The notes under the pieces were generated by a model. It made no database searches, was not told the origin of the DNA, and worked only from the letters and a program-made list of their open reading frames with translations. Shown one piece after another: positions 11,114 through 19,571 of a stretch of 64,000 nt of DNA (its first letter is position 1; each line of letters starts with the position of its first letter). A program made the position numbers and the translations under genes. The stretch lies in contig NZ_CP162130.1 of NCBI RefSeq assembly GCF_040833975.1, positions 1,934,501 to 1,998,500 of the forward strand, written 5' to 3'. The stretch comes from Leptospira sp. WS92.C1. GTDB taxonomy: Bacteria > Spirochaetota > Leptospiria > Leptospirales > Leptospiraceae.

Positions 11114-12604
11114 ATGAGTGAGTATATCATCGGAATCGACGCGGGTACGACCGGGATTCGAATTTTTTGTTTTAACAAATCTGGTAACGTAATTTCCAGC
11201 GCCTATTCAGAATTCAAACAACATTATCCAAAGCCGGGTTGGGTCGAACACGATGCCGAAGAGATTTGGGCAAAAACCGAAAAACTCATTCTCAAAGCGA
11301 TTCGAAACGGAAAACTGAATCCTTCCCAAGCGGTAGCGATCGGGATCACAAATCAGAGGGAAACCACCGTTCTTTTTGATAAGGATACAGGCAAACCGGT
11401 TTATAATGCGATCGTATGGCAGTGCCGAAGAACTTCCGAAACTTGTATGGATCTCAAGTCCAAAGGACTCGAACCTTTGTTTCGAAAAAAGACAGGACTT
11501 GTTTTGGATGCTTACTTTAGCGGAACTAAAATTCAGTGGATTCTTGAAAATGTAAAGGGAGTCAAGAATCGGGCCGAAAAAGGAAAAGTTCTTTTTGGAA
11601 CCATCGATACGTTCCTTCTCTACAGACTTACAAACGGAAAGTCGCACAAGACGGATCATACCAACGCAAGTAGAACATTGATTTATAATATAGAAAAAAA
11701 GGAATGGGATCGGGAGTTAACACAAGTCTTGGGAATTCCCGAGGCGATTTTACCGGAAGCTCATAATTCCAGTTCCTTATTTGGTAGAACGGAAAAAGTA
11801 AAGGGATTACCGGACGGAATTCCTATTTCTTCCCTAGTTGGAGATCAACAGGGAGCGCTTTTCGGTCAACTTTGCACGGAACCCGGTGAGGCAAAGAATA
11901 CATACGGAACCGGATGTTTTCTTTTGTTTAACACCGGAAATAACTTTCAAATTTCCAAAAATAATTTACTGACCACCCTTGGGTGCGGACCGGAAGGAAA
12001 GACGGTGTATTGTCTGGAAGGTTCAGTATTTATCGGCGGAGCTGTGGTGCAATTTTTGAGAGACAACTTAAAGTTTTTTAAAGAATCTAAAACCTCCGAA
12101 AAATTCGCAGCCTCAGCCAAAAAGGAAGATAACGTTGTGTTTGTTCCCGCCTTTGCAGGATTAGGTGCCCCATACTGGGATATGAATGCAAGAGGGGCGA
12201 TTCTCGGATTGACTCGGGATACGACCGCGGAACAGATCACAAGAGCCGCCTTGAAGTCCATTGCCTTACAGTCGTATGAACTTGTAGAAGCGATGGAAAA
12301 CGATACGGGTTCTAAACTCAAGGTCCTAAAGGTGGATGGAGGAGCGACCGGAAATTCCTGGCTGATGCAGTATCAATCCGATATTTTAGGAAAACGCGTG
12401 ATCCGTCCGGCGAATGTAGACACCACGGTTTTGGGTGCAGCATTTCTTGCCGGCTTGGAAAGGGGTTTTTTTCCTTCGGTCGGGGATCTCAAGAAGAAAC
12501 TCAAGACCAGCAGGGAGTTTTCGCCACAGATGAAATCTGCGGAAAGAGAAAAGGAAATTCAGAATTGGAAGGACGGGGTTCGAAGAATCCGCTCCGGTCA
12601 ATAA
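11114..12604 (+). CDS. glpK: Glycerol kinase
   Basis: A 496-residue FGGY-family kinase that phosphorylates glycerol to sn-glycerol 3-phosphate. GIDAGTTGIR is the phosphate-binding motif near the N-terminus; WRRTSETC-like substrate residues, SSLVGDQQGALFGQLC and FAGLGAPYWD match GlpK closely. The ATG at 11114 follows a GGGAGAA ribosome site and is preferred over the in-frame TTG at 11099. It is not linked to glpF or glpD. The 3' end overlaps the convergent FliG-like gene by 7 nt. Confidence 0.93.
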   Translation: MSEYIIGIDAGTTGIRIFCFNKSGNVISSAYSEFKQHYPKPGWVEHDAEEIWAKTEKLILKAIRNGKLNPSQAVAIGITNQRETTVLFDKDTGKPVYNAIVWQCRRTSETCMDLKSKGLEPLFRKKTGLVLDAYFSGTKIQWILENVKGVKNRAEKGKVLFGTIDTFLLYRLTNGKSHKTDHTNASRTLIYNIEKKEWDRELTQVLGIPEAILPEAHNSSSLFGRTEKVKGLPDGIPISSLVGDQQGALFGQLCTEPGEAKNTYGTGCFLLFNTGNNFQISKNNLLTTLGCGPEGKTVYCLEGSVFIGGAVVQFLRDNLKFFKESKTSEKFAASAKKEDNVVFVPAFAGLGAPYWDMNARGAILGLTRDTTAEQITRAALKSIALQSYELVEAMENDTGSKLKVLKVDGGATGNSWLMQYQSDILGKRVIRPANVDTTVLGAAFLAGLERGFFPSVGDLKKKLKTSREFSPQMKSAEREKEIQNWKDGVRRIRSGQ

Positions 12605-13893
12605 TCAAAACCTAATACACAAAATTCAAATGTCTTTCTTTCCGAAGTGATTCCGGCCCCACTGAGGAGTCTGAATTGCGGAAAGAAAGGAATCTCTAAA
12701 ATTCGACCCGGTGGGATTTTTAAAAAGAATTGTTCGTCTCTTTCTCGTTTCGAAATCAAAGTATCCATTCTGACGATCTCAATCCATTCCTTGATCCTAA
12801 AAAGAATGGATTTTTCCGTTACTCCATAAAGTTCCATAGCCGGTCTTCCAGCGATCTGGAAGTTGAATTTTTCAGTGTGTCCGACGCTTTGAAACGAGGT
12901 TTCTATGTTTGAACTCGGATCCGTTTTTACGTCTTCCAAATTTTCGCGATAGATCGGAAACATTCCGTCTTCGTAATAAATCTTTCTTGAAAAATTTCTG
13001 AAAATTTCCCGCTCGATCGTTTCTTCCAAAGACTCTCCCGGTTCCGGTTTTTTGGGAGGGGAATCCAGGATGGATTTGAGTTTGTTTTTGGAAATATTTC
13101 GGTCGATCATCGATTTTACGGGAGGAGATAACTTCGGATAGGAGTATCGAACGATTCTTTCATCCAAGGTTGTCAGGATCCGATTTAAAAACGGCCCGTG
13201 TATCAAAGGAAGAATTTCGATCTGAAAGATTTGATCTCTTAAAAAGATGGCGAACTCCGGTTCATGCGTGAATAGGTTTGAGACTATGGTTTGTTCTTCT
13301 GCGGGAGTTCCCGCGAATAGAATTTTTACGAGACGAAACAGATAGTTTTTCTGTTTTGCATCGAAATAAAGGCTTTCGATTTTTTTTTCGACTTCGATTT
13401 CGTTAAACTCCGGATTTACGATATCTTTCAAAGAGAGATAACGCGTCGAAATCATTTTGTTTCTTCTTTGTCGATAAAGAACAAAGTTTCCCGTTTTGAC
13501 GGGACCGATCGACGTGATCTCGGAGTCGGCTCGTGAGATTTGAAAGGGAAGACGTCCGCTCGGTAGATACGGTTTTTTTTGGATCGGAATTTTTACGTTA
13601 TCGACGATCTCAAAACTTTCCTCCGGAAAACGCTCGGAATCCGAATGAATTTTTCCGTTCTCATATCTTAGATACGCTTGGCTATTTATGGATCTGCAGG
13701 AAAATTGGACCCGGTTCCATTCTATGGAATATAAAAACCGCGGGACGATTGTGGGAGACGCAAATAAAAAGGGAAGCTCTTCGATTTCCTCGATTTTGAA
13801 ATCATAAAAAGGCGCTATTGTCGATTTAAATCGAACCACAGAATCCGCGGTCGCCAATATAAAAAAATAATTTTTTCCTTCTTGGAACAGCAT
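12598..13893 (-). CDS. Unrecognised protein with a diverged FliG C-terminal-like domain
   Basis: 431 residues without a signal peptide. About residues 205-305 resemble the FliG middle/C-terminal region: EPEFAIFLRDQIFQIEILPL aligns with the family's D-P-E-x-A-x-x-I-R...F-x-F-E-D-L segment. This is followed by NRILTTLDERI and a span matching the NMSKRAAxML helix (MIDRNISKNKLKSIL), then a helix in the place of the SxVExAQ segment. The Asp-Asp-Arg of the torque helix is replaced by His-Gly-Pro, so a standard motor role is unlikely. The first 180 and last 120 residues are not recognised. It is last in an operon with a PP2C phosphatase. The FliG call is mine from motif reading and needs a profile search. 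Confidence 0.55.
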   Translation of the reverse strand: MLFQEGKNYFFILATADSVVRFKSTIAPFYDFKIEEIEELPFLFASPTIVPRFLYSIEWNRVQFSCRSINSQAYLRYENGKIHSDSERFPEESFEIVDNVKIPIQKKPYLPSGRLPFQISRADSEITSIGPVKTGNFVLYRQRRNKMISTRYLSLKDIVNPEFNEIEVEKKIESLYFDAKQKNYLFRLVKILFAGTPAEEQTIVSNLFTHEPEFAIFLRDQIFQIEILPLIHGPFLNRILTTLDERIVRYSYPKLSPPVKSMIDRNISKNKLKSILDSPPKKPEPGESLEETIEREIFRNFSRKIYYEDGMFPIYRENLEDVKTDPSSNIETSFQSVGHTEKFNFQIAGRPAMELYGVTEKSILFRIKEWIEIVRMDTLISKRERDEQFFLKIPPGRILEIPFFPQFRLLSGAGITSERKTFEFCVLGFDY

Positions 13894-13972
13894 AACTTGG
13901 CTGGTTCAGAAACGTTCTACGATGATTGCTTTTGTAAATTCAAAAAAAGAAATCTCCGTTTGAGTTTGAAGT

Positions 13973-14266
13973 TTAGTAAGATTCCCGGATTACTTCCGGG
14001 ATGGGAGCAGAAAGTCCCGGAGACGGATAATTTCGTTTTGTCAGTTTTTTAATTAAGGCTTTTTTGAAATTGGAAAAGTTATATTCGTCTTTTAGGATTC
14101 GAATTTCTTCCTCAAGGCCGAACGGAATGAATTCCAGAAGTTCGTCCTCGTTCAATCCGGTTACGAGTCCTACGTCCTGCAAAATTCTTCCCAGTTTCCG
14201 GGCGTCTCTGTCTTCCAAGGTCAGAATATTCAGGATTTTTATTTCGAGTTCTGTGAGTTCGAGCAT
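13973..14266 (-). CDS. Small hypothetical protein downstream of PP2C phosphatase
   Basis: A 97-residue, mostly helical, charged protein beginning MLELTELEIKILNIL. No domain is recognised. It starts 1 nt after the stop of the SpoIIE-type phosphatase, which suggests coupled translation and a functional link, perhaps as an adaptor. The next gene starts 79 nt further on. Confidence 0.7.
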   Translation of the reverse strand: MLELTELEIKILNILTLEDRDARKLGRILQDVGLVTGLNEDELLEFIPFGLEEEIRILKDEYNFSNFKKALIKKLTKRNYPSPGLSAPIPEVIRESY

Positions 14267-14267
14267 G

Positions 14268-15248
14268 TTATTTTTTGCGAATCATCAGGATGGTCATATC
14301 GTCTTGAATCCTGCCCCCCGTGTGAATCAGAATTTCCGCAAAAAGACCGTCTGCGATCTTTTTGAGATTGTTTTTAGGAACTTCTTCCAAAAACCGAAAC
14401 AGACTTTCTCCGAAATAAAGGTTACCACGATTTTTCTGTTCATAGAGCCCGTCTGTAAAGCAAAATATGATATCGCCTGATTTCATTTGAAATTCGTTTT
14501 GTCCCTGAATGCTTTTCAGACCGGCATTCATGGTGGTCGAAATGAATTTTCCGTCCGTTTCCACTATTTGGTTTTCGTTGGTTTGATTTTTATAAAGGAC
14601 AAAACTAGGATGAAGCCCCGAATGCCGAATGTTACCTTCCTTGTCCGCTTTGATCAAAAGAAAGGTTGCGTATAAACTAGGATTGATCGCGGGAAAACCT
14701 TCCATTCTTGTTTCAAGATCCCGGTTGATCTTTTCTATGATTTCAAACGGCTCCGAAATTTTTTGAACGAGAATTGACATCCTTTGAAAGATCATCATAC
14801 TGAATAAACCAGCGAGATATCCGTGTCCAACTGAATCGCCGATTCCGATCCAATAGTTTTCCTGAGGATCTGTCAAAAAATTATAAAAGTCTCCCCCAAT
14901 CGGATTGTATGTGATCGTTCTTCCGTAAATTTCATAGTGATCGTCGTCTATGGCAAGCGGAAATAGATAGCTCTGCATCCGATCGTCTCCCTTTCGGAAA
15001 CGTTTCATCATCTTTCCTCGAACTTCCTCGGAAGGTAAAACCTTTTTAGTGAGAAATAATATAAAGGAAATATAATTGATGAGATAAAGTAGAGTGATCG
15101 ACACCAAATAAAGAATGATTCGCTCCCGGAGTTGAAAGGAGGAAATCTGAAGAAACCCAATGATAAGGATTAAAAACAATAGGTTGATACTCGGTAAAAT
15201 CCATCCGATTCTTTGGGAGTAGCTTATGATTTGTTCCTTTAGATTCAT
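14268..15248 (-). CDS. Membrane-anchored SpoIIE-type PP2C serine phosphatase
   Basis: 326 residues. Two membrane spans (about 15-37 and 44-66) are followed by a PP2C/SpoIIE catalytic domain from about residue 95. Metal-binding motifs are visible: YNPIGGDFYNF, IGIGDSVGHG, IIFCFTDGLYE and the terminal DDMTILMIRKK. Such phosphatases usually dephosphorylate STAS anti-sigma antagonists. No sensor domain other than the membrane segments is seen. It overlaps the preceding lipoprotein gene by 4 nt. Confidence 0.88.
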   Translation of the reverse strand: MNLKEQIISYSQRIGWILPSINLLFLILIIGFLQISSFQLRERIILYLVSITLLYLINYISFILFLTKKVLPSEEVRGKMMKRFRKGDDRMQSYLFPLAIDDDHYEIYGRTITYNPIGGDFYNFLTDPQENYWIGIGDSVGHGYLAGLFSMMIFQRMSILVQKISEPFEIIEKINRDLETRMEGFPAINPSLYATFLLIKADKEGNIRHSGLHPSFVLYKNQTNENQIVETDGKFISTTMNAGLKSIQGQNEFQMKSGDIIFCFTDGLYEQKNRGNLYFGESLFRFLEEVPKNNLKKIADGLFAEILIHTGGRIQDDMTILMIRKK

Positions 15249-15868
15249 GGTTTGTAAAAATACGCGTGAAACTGAAATTCCTTTCTAAGAAAGTTTTTTC
15301 TGGCAATCTGAAAGTATTTGTCCTCTACGTAAGGTTGATTGACTCCATCCAGGAGACCGAAGGTCTTTTCCAAATATCCGGACTCATAGAGTAATGGGAC
15401 GAGTGTTTTTGATGAAGAATCATAGTGATAGAGCAATTTATGACGAAACGGCTTATATTCTATCTGAAATACCTCTGCGTTTCCCTGAAATAAAACTTCA
15501 CCTTTTTCCAGGGTTTCCAATAAAAGCCAATTTCCACGGATCGAAAATTTTCCTTTGCCGTTCACAATTTGGGTGGTGTATGTAGATTCGTCTTTGATCT
15601 CTCTTCGCGTGAATTTTTCAAAGGTATGATCCTCTCCGTTTAACAAGATTCTTTCTTGAATTGTATTTTTGTAATAGAGAGTGTTTCCGTGCGATCGTTC
15701 GGGGCGATTTCGAACATACACCCCTTTTGGGATTTTGTCCGAATCCGATTCTTTGGAAAGACCTGGGGGAGGGAGCTCTCGAATCCACGCGGGGGTGCAG
15801 TTTACAAGGCAATAAAGCAGACTTAGATATAGGATCCTCAGAGCGAGTCGTAGTTTTCGATCATTCAC
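15245..15868 (-). CDS. Predicted lipoprotein of unknown function
   Basis: 207 residues with a hydrophobic signal ending YCLVNC, giving a probable lipidated cysteine near residue 24. The mature part is rich in beta-forming residues with no named domain. Coupled by a 4-nt overlap to the membrane phosphatase, it could be its periplasmic partner or ligand sensor; that is inference from position only. Confidence 0.7.
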   Translation of the reverse strand: MNDRKLRLALRILYLSLLYCLVNCTPAWIRELPPPGLSKESDSDKIPKGVYVRNRPERSHGNTLYYKNTIQERILLNGEDHTFEKFTRREIKDESTYTTQIVNGKGKFSIRGNWLLLETLEKGEVLFQGNAEVFQIEYKPFRHKLLYHYDSSSKTLVPLLYESGYLEKTFGLLDGVNQPYVEDKYFQIARKNFLRKEFQFHAYFYKP

Positions 15869-15921
15869 AATGTCGCCCCCGTTTTTATGGATCGTCCTGC
15901 CGCCTTTTTTAAAGAAGGGAT

Positions 15922-17343
15922 TTAGAACTGAAAGTAAATAAATTCCCCTCCACCGTCTCCGAAAACTCCCAAGAGCAATAAAAGAATTACACTGAAAATA
16001 GGAATCAGAATCGTAGAACGTTTTTCCAATTTGGACATCAGGTTAGGATGGTATTGAAGTGCGTTCAATCCGAGAGTGATCAAGATGAAAAGTAGGAGCT
16101 CCTCCCAACGAGACAGGATCTTTCCGGTAAAAATGTTTCCGTAACTGCTCACCAAGTCCAACATAAATGATACCGCGTTTTTTCCGGCAGAGCCGCCTCG
16201 AAAGAAAATCCCTGAAAAGACAAATAGATTGAGCGTCAATATGACTCGGATCCATTTGGTCCATACCGACCCGCTGCCCTGAACTCCGAGAGTTGGTCTG
16301 CGTTCTACAAGTCTTTCCACGGCCAAGATCAAGCCAAGATAAGCCCCCCAGAGTACGAATGCGATATTCGCTCCGTGCCAAAGTCCGCCGAGACACATTG
16401 TGAGAAACATGTTCCACTGGGATCTGAATTCTCCCTTTCTGCTACCTCCCAAAGGGATATAGATATAATCTCGAAGCCAGGTGGAAAGCGTTACGTGCCA
16501 TCTTCCCCAAAATTCACGAAAAGAAAAGGACAAGAACGGTCCTCGGAAGTTTTCAGGAATTTCATAACCGAGCAGAAACGCAGAACCTCTTGCTATATCG
16601 GTATAACCCGAAAAGTCGCAGTATACCTGACATGCGAATCCAAACATAGCGATATAAGTAGAAGCGGCGTGATAAGAACCGGGTTCCAAATACAATGGCC
16701 CTACAATTCCTGCGATCGAATCCGCCAGCACCGACTTCTTGAACAAACCAAATAATAAAAGAAAGATACCCTGTTTCATCCGATCTCTATCGATCTCGGG
16801 ATGATCCAGCTTTGGCAGAAAATCCGTGGATCTCATGATCGGCCCCGCAATCAATTGCGGGAAAAAGAGAATGAAAAGAAAATAATCTCCTGAACCGATT
16901 CGCTTCGGAATCAAATCCCTATGAATATCCACCTGGAGCGCGATCAACTGAAACGTATAAAAACTGATCGCAAGCGGAAGCAGAATTTCCACCGAAGTTC
17001 CGAGTTTTTGCCAGAGTTGCATTTCAGTGAGGGAACTCATGGAGTCCATTACGAAATAGTAATATTTAAAGAATGCAAGATTGATCGCATTCAAAACAAT
17101 CACCCATTTTAAAAGTCTACCCGTGGATTCTCCCTTTTCCTTGAGCTCCCAAAGTTTGAGAGAGAAGTAATAGTTGATTCCGATCACGAGTAAAAAGTGA
17201 ATCAGAAAGGCGATGTGAGAATATCCGTAAAAGAGAATGGACGAAACGAGTAATACCCGTTTTTTCCAATGAGCGGATACGTTCCAATAGATCAAATAGG
17301 TGACTAAAAATAAAAAAAGAAAAGGTAAAGAATTAAATAACAT
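15922..17343 (-). CDS. MBOAT family membrane-bound O-acyltransferase (AlgI/DltB-like)
   Basis: A 473-residue multi-span protein of the MBOAT family, moving acyl groups across the membrane onto exported polymers. CDFSGYTDIARG (near 242), FREFWGRWHVTLSTWLRDYIYIPLGG (276-300) and GGLWHGANIAF carry family motifs; His323 is the expected catalytic residue. The first ORF codon gives a good N-terminal span. AlgI-type enzymes normally have an AlgJ/DltD-like SGNH partner next to them; none is adjacent here. It lies 38 nt after sppA. Confidence 0.9.
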   Translation of the reverse strand: MLFNSLPFLFLFLVTYLIYWNVSAHWKKRVLLVSSILFYGYSHIAFLIHFLLVIGINYYFSLKLWELKEKGESTGRLLKWVIVLNAINLAFFKYYYFVMDSMSSLTEMQLWQKLGTSVEILLPLAISFYTFQLIALQVDIHRDLIPKRIGSGDYFLFILFFPQLIAGPIMRSTDFLPKLDHPEIDRDRMKQGIFLLLFGLFKKSVLADSIAGIVGPLYLEPGSYHAASTYIAMFGFACQVYCDFSGYTDIARGSAFLLGYEIPENFRGPFLSFSFREFWGRWHVTLSTWLRDYIYIPLGGSRKGEFRSQWNMFLTMCLGGLWHGANIAFVLWGAYLGLILAVERLVERRPTLGVQGSGSVWTKWIRVILTLNLFVFSGIFFRGGSAGKNAVSFMLDLVSSYGNIFTGKILSRWEELLLFILITLGLNALQYHPNLMSKLEKRSTILIPIFSVILLLLLGVFGDGGGEFIYFQF

Positions 17344-17381
17344 CAGTATACCGAAAACTAAATTCTAAAATTGGAACGGGT

Positions 17382-18371
17382 TTAGTAAGACCAGAGATAG
17401 AGAAAACGAACTTGTTTGCTCGTTCCAAAAAGTTTTGAGATCGTAGAATCCGGTTTTAACTCGGGAGACAGAATCTGATAAAAGTTCGCTCTTTTTTCCG
17501 CGGTTTGGGAATAATAGATGATTTTCGGATTTGTATTGTCCGGGGTTTTACGATAACTCGGAAGCGCCATTGTATCTTGAACCGCTGTTTCAAAATATCC
17601 GATCTTATCGATCAAGCCGTGTTGAAGCGCTTGAGAAGCTGTGAAAATTCTACCGTCTGCGATCTTACGAAGTTCGGTTTCTTTTTTTGCGGGACGTCCT
17701 GTTTTGACGACCTGAAAAAATTTTTCAAAAAGATCGTCTACGATCGATTGTAAAAGTTTTCTTTGTTCCGAAGAAAGCTCTTCCAAAGGAGAGCCGATCG
17801 TTTTGTTTCCACCCGAACGGATCGATTGATCTTTCACTCCGAGTTTATCCAGTCCATCTTTCACATTGATTCCGGATAAAATCACACCGATGGATCCGGT
17901 TACGGTTGTGGGATGGGCAATGATCCAATCCGTCGCCATTGCGATGTAATACGCTCCGCTTGCTGCGGTATCCATAAAAAGAGAAACCACCGGAATTTTC
18001 TTTCTGGATTTGAACTGCTGAATTTCACGATACAAGATATCGCTCGAAGTTACGGAACCCCCGGGCGAATTGATTTTTAGGATGACCGCTTTGATTTCGG
18101 GATCCAACTCAGCGAGCTCGAGTTGTTTTTTGACTCCGGCAAGAATGGAATCCTCCTGACCTCCTAAAAAGGTTCTTTCTCCCTCGTCGCTAATGACTCC
18201 GTCGATCGGTATGATGAGAATCTTATCCTCGTTTTTTCCTGAGAGGATTTTTTCTCTCAGTTCGGCGGACTTAGTCGGGCCGCCGAGATTTGCATTGATC
18301 GGAATATAACAATTGGTGAGAAAAAGAGCTAGAATTGCCGCATAGACCCAAGCCAGAACCGGTAGTTTCAA
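17382..18371 (-). CDS. sppA: Signal peptide peptidase SppA-type serine protease, predicted lipoprotein
   Basis: A 329-residue short-form SppA of the ClpP/crotonase fold, which degrades signal peptides and other peptides in the membrane. The catalytic Ser138 lies in DTAASGAYYIA and the general base Lys190 in RSGGNKTIGSP, both as in S49 peptidases. KINSPGGSVTSSD supplies the oxyanion loop. The N-terminal segment ends LTNC, so Cys21 may be lipidated in place of the usual transmembrane anchor. It is the first gene of the six-gene minus-strand run ending with the FliG-like gene. Confidence 0.9.
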   Translation of the reverse strand: MKLPVLAWVYAAILALFLTNCYIPINANLGGPTKSAELREKILSGKNEDKILIIPIDGVISDEGERTFLGGQEDSILAGVKKQLELAELDPEIKAVILKINSPGGSVTSSDILYREIQQFKSRKKIPVVSLFMDTAASGAYYIAMATDWIIAHPTTVTGSIGVILSGINVKDGLDKLGVKDQSIRSGGNKTIGSPLEELSSEQRKLLQSIVDDLFEKFFQVVKTGRPAKKETELRKIADGRIFTASQALQHGLIDKIGYFETAVQDTMALPSYRKTPDNTNPKIIYYSQTAEKRANFYQILSPELKPDSTISKLFGTSKQVRFLYLWSY

Positions 18372-18503
18372 TGAAAATTCTCCTTTGAAACGTCAGTTTC
18401 CACTCATAAACCAGGCTTTCAATTCCTTTCCTAAGACCTGGGTTTTAAAAAAGAATCCAAAATGGATTGAAATAGAATCCGATTTTTTGCAAGCTTACCG
18501 GTC

Positions 18504-19409
18504 ATGCCGGAGATTTTTAGTGGGGATTCCAGGATTCAATTTAACAAATGGGGGAATCAGATTCTTTCTTGGATCTGGAAACATCCGGTAAACGGAGAAA
18601 CCTTGGAGATTTTGGCGGGTTACGATCACGATGAACCGTTTTTTCTTTCCGGTTCCTTTTTGATGTATCCTTGGGTAAATCGTCATACTGCAGAATTCAT
18701 TTCTCTTGGAGAAGAATCGATTTCTCTCAAAGAGATTGGAATCAAGGATTCCAAAGGATATCCTTCTCACGGGCTTGCGTATTCTTGGAAAAGAAAAATC
18801 ATAGAACAAAAAGAGAATTCGATTCTTTTCGAACTCTGCGTAGACGATTCTCTTAAAGAAACCTGTCTTGGCAAGGTTCGAGTTCGTGAAGAGTATTCGA
18901 TCCGAAAAATTTCGGAGGAAGAGATTCTCACTTTGAGAACTTCGTTTTTAAATCAGAACCAATTTTCGTTTCAATTTTGTTATGGATATCATCCGTATTT
19001 TCGAATGAAATCGCAAAGACAAAATCCGTTTCTTCGGTCTAATATAAAGAAACAAATTCCCTTACGAGAGGATTTGATCCCTATTTATCCGATTTACAGT
19101 AGAGAGACGGATCGGTTTGAGTTGGATTCTATCCCGAAGTTGGATTCCTTATTTCATGATAAAGAACCGTGGATACTGTTGTCTATGCCGGATGATTCGT
19201 ATCAGGTTCGAATTCAATCGATCCTTTCCGAAAGAGAGAAGATTTCGCTTTCTTACATTCAGGTCTATACCGATTTTTCTCACGACCGGATTGCGATCGA
19301 ACCGATGAGCGCGCCGGGGGACGCGGTTTTGCACGGATTTTCTTTGACAAATCTGCTCCCCGAAGAGGAAAAGAGCGGTTGTTTTCAAATTCTTCTGTCT
19401 CCGATGTAA
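18504..19409 (+). CDS. Aldose 1-epimerase family protein
   Basis: 301 residues with the beta-sandwich pattern of the galactose mutarotase family. SHGLAYSWKRK, FQFCYGYHPYFR (catalytic His) and the terminal DRIAIEPMSAPGDAVLHG with its catalytic Glu are recognisable. It interconverts sugar anomers or acts on a hexose-6-phosphate; the exact sugar is not shown. It stands between divergent sppA and the XPB helicase. Confidence 0.85.
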   Translation: MPEIFSGDSRIQFNKWGNQILSWIWKHPVNGETLEILAGYDHDEPFFLSGSFLMYPWVNRHTAEFISLGEESISLKEIGIKDSKGYPSHGLAYSWKRKIIEQKENSILFELCVDDSLKETCLGKVRVREEYSIRKISEEEILTLRTSFLNQNQFSFQFCYGYHPYFRMKSQRQNPFLRSNIKKQIPLREDLIPIYPIYSRETDRFELDSIPKLDSLFHDKEPWILLSMPDDSYQVRIQSILSEREKISLSYIQVYTDFSHDRIAIEPMSAPGDAVLHGFSLTNLLPEEEKSGCFQILLSPM

Positions 19410-19501
19410 ACGTTTTTTACGGCCTGTCCTAAAACGGACTCTCTTTTTTAGAAAAGTAGAAAACAAGGACGGTTTTGACCTGCGTAAAACGCGGAAAAAA
19501 C

Positions 19502-19564
<63 letters not shown>

Positions 19565-19571
19565 GACACAA

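Noticed and set aside
19433..19453. Possible terminator after the aldose epimerase (GTCC/GGAC with T-run)
   Set aside because: Only four base pairs; too weak to call.
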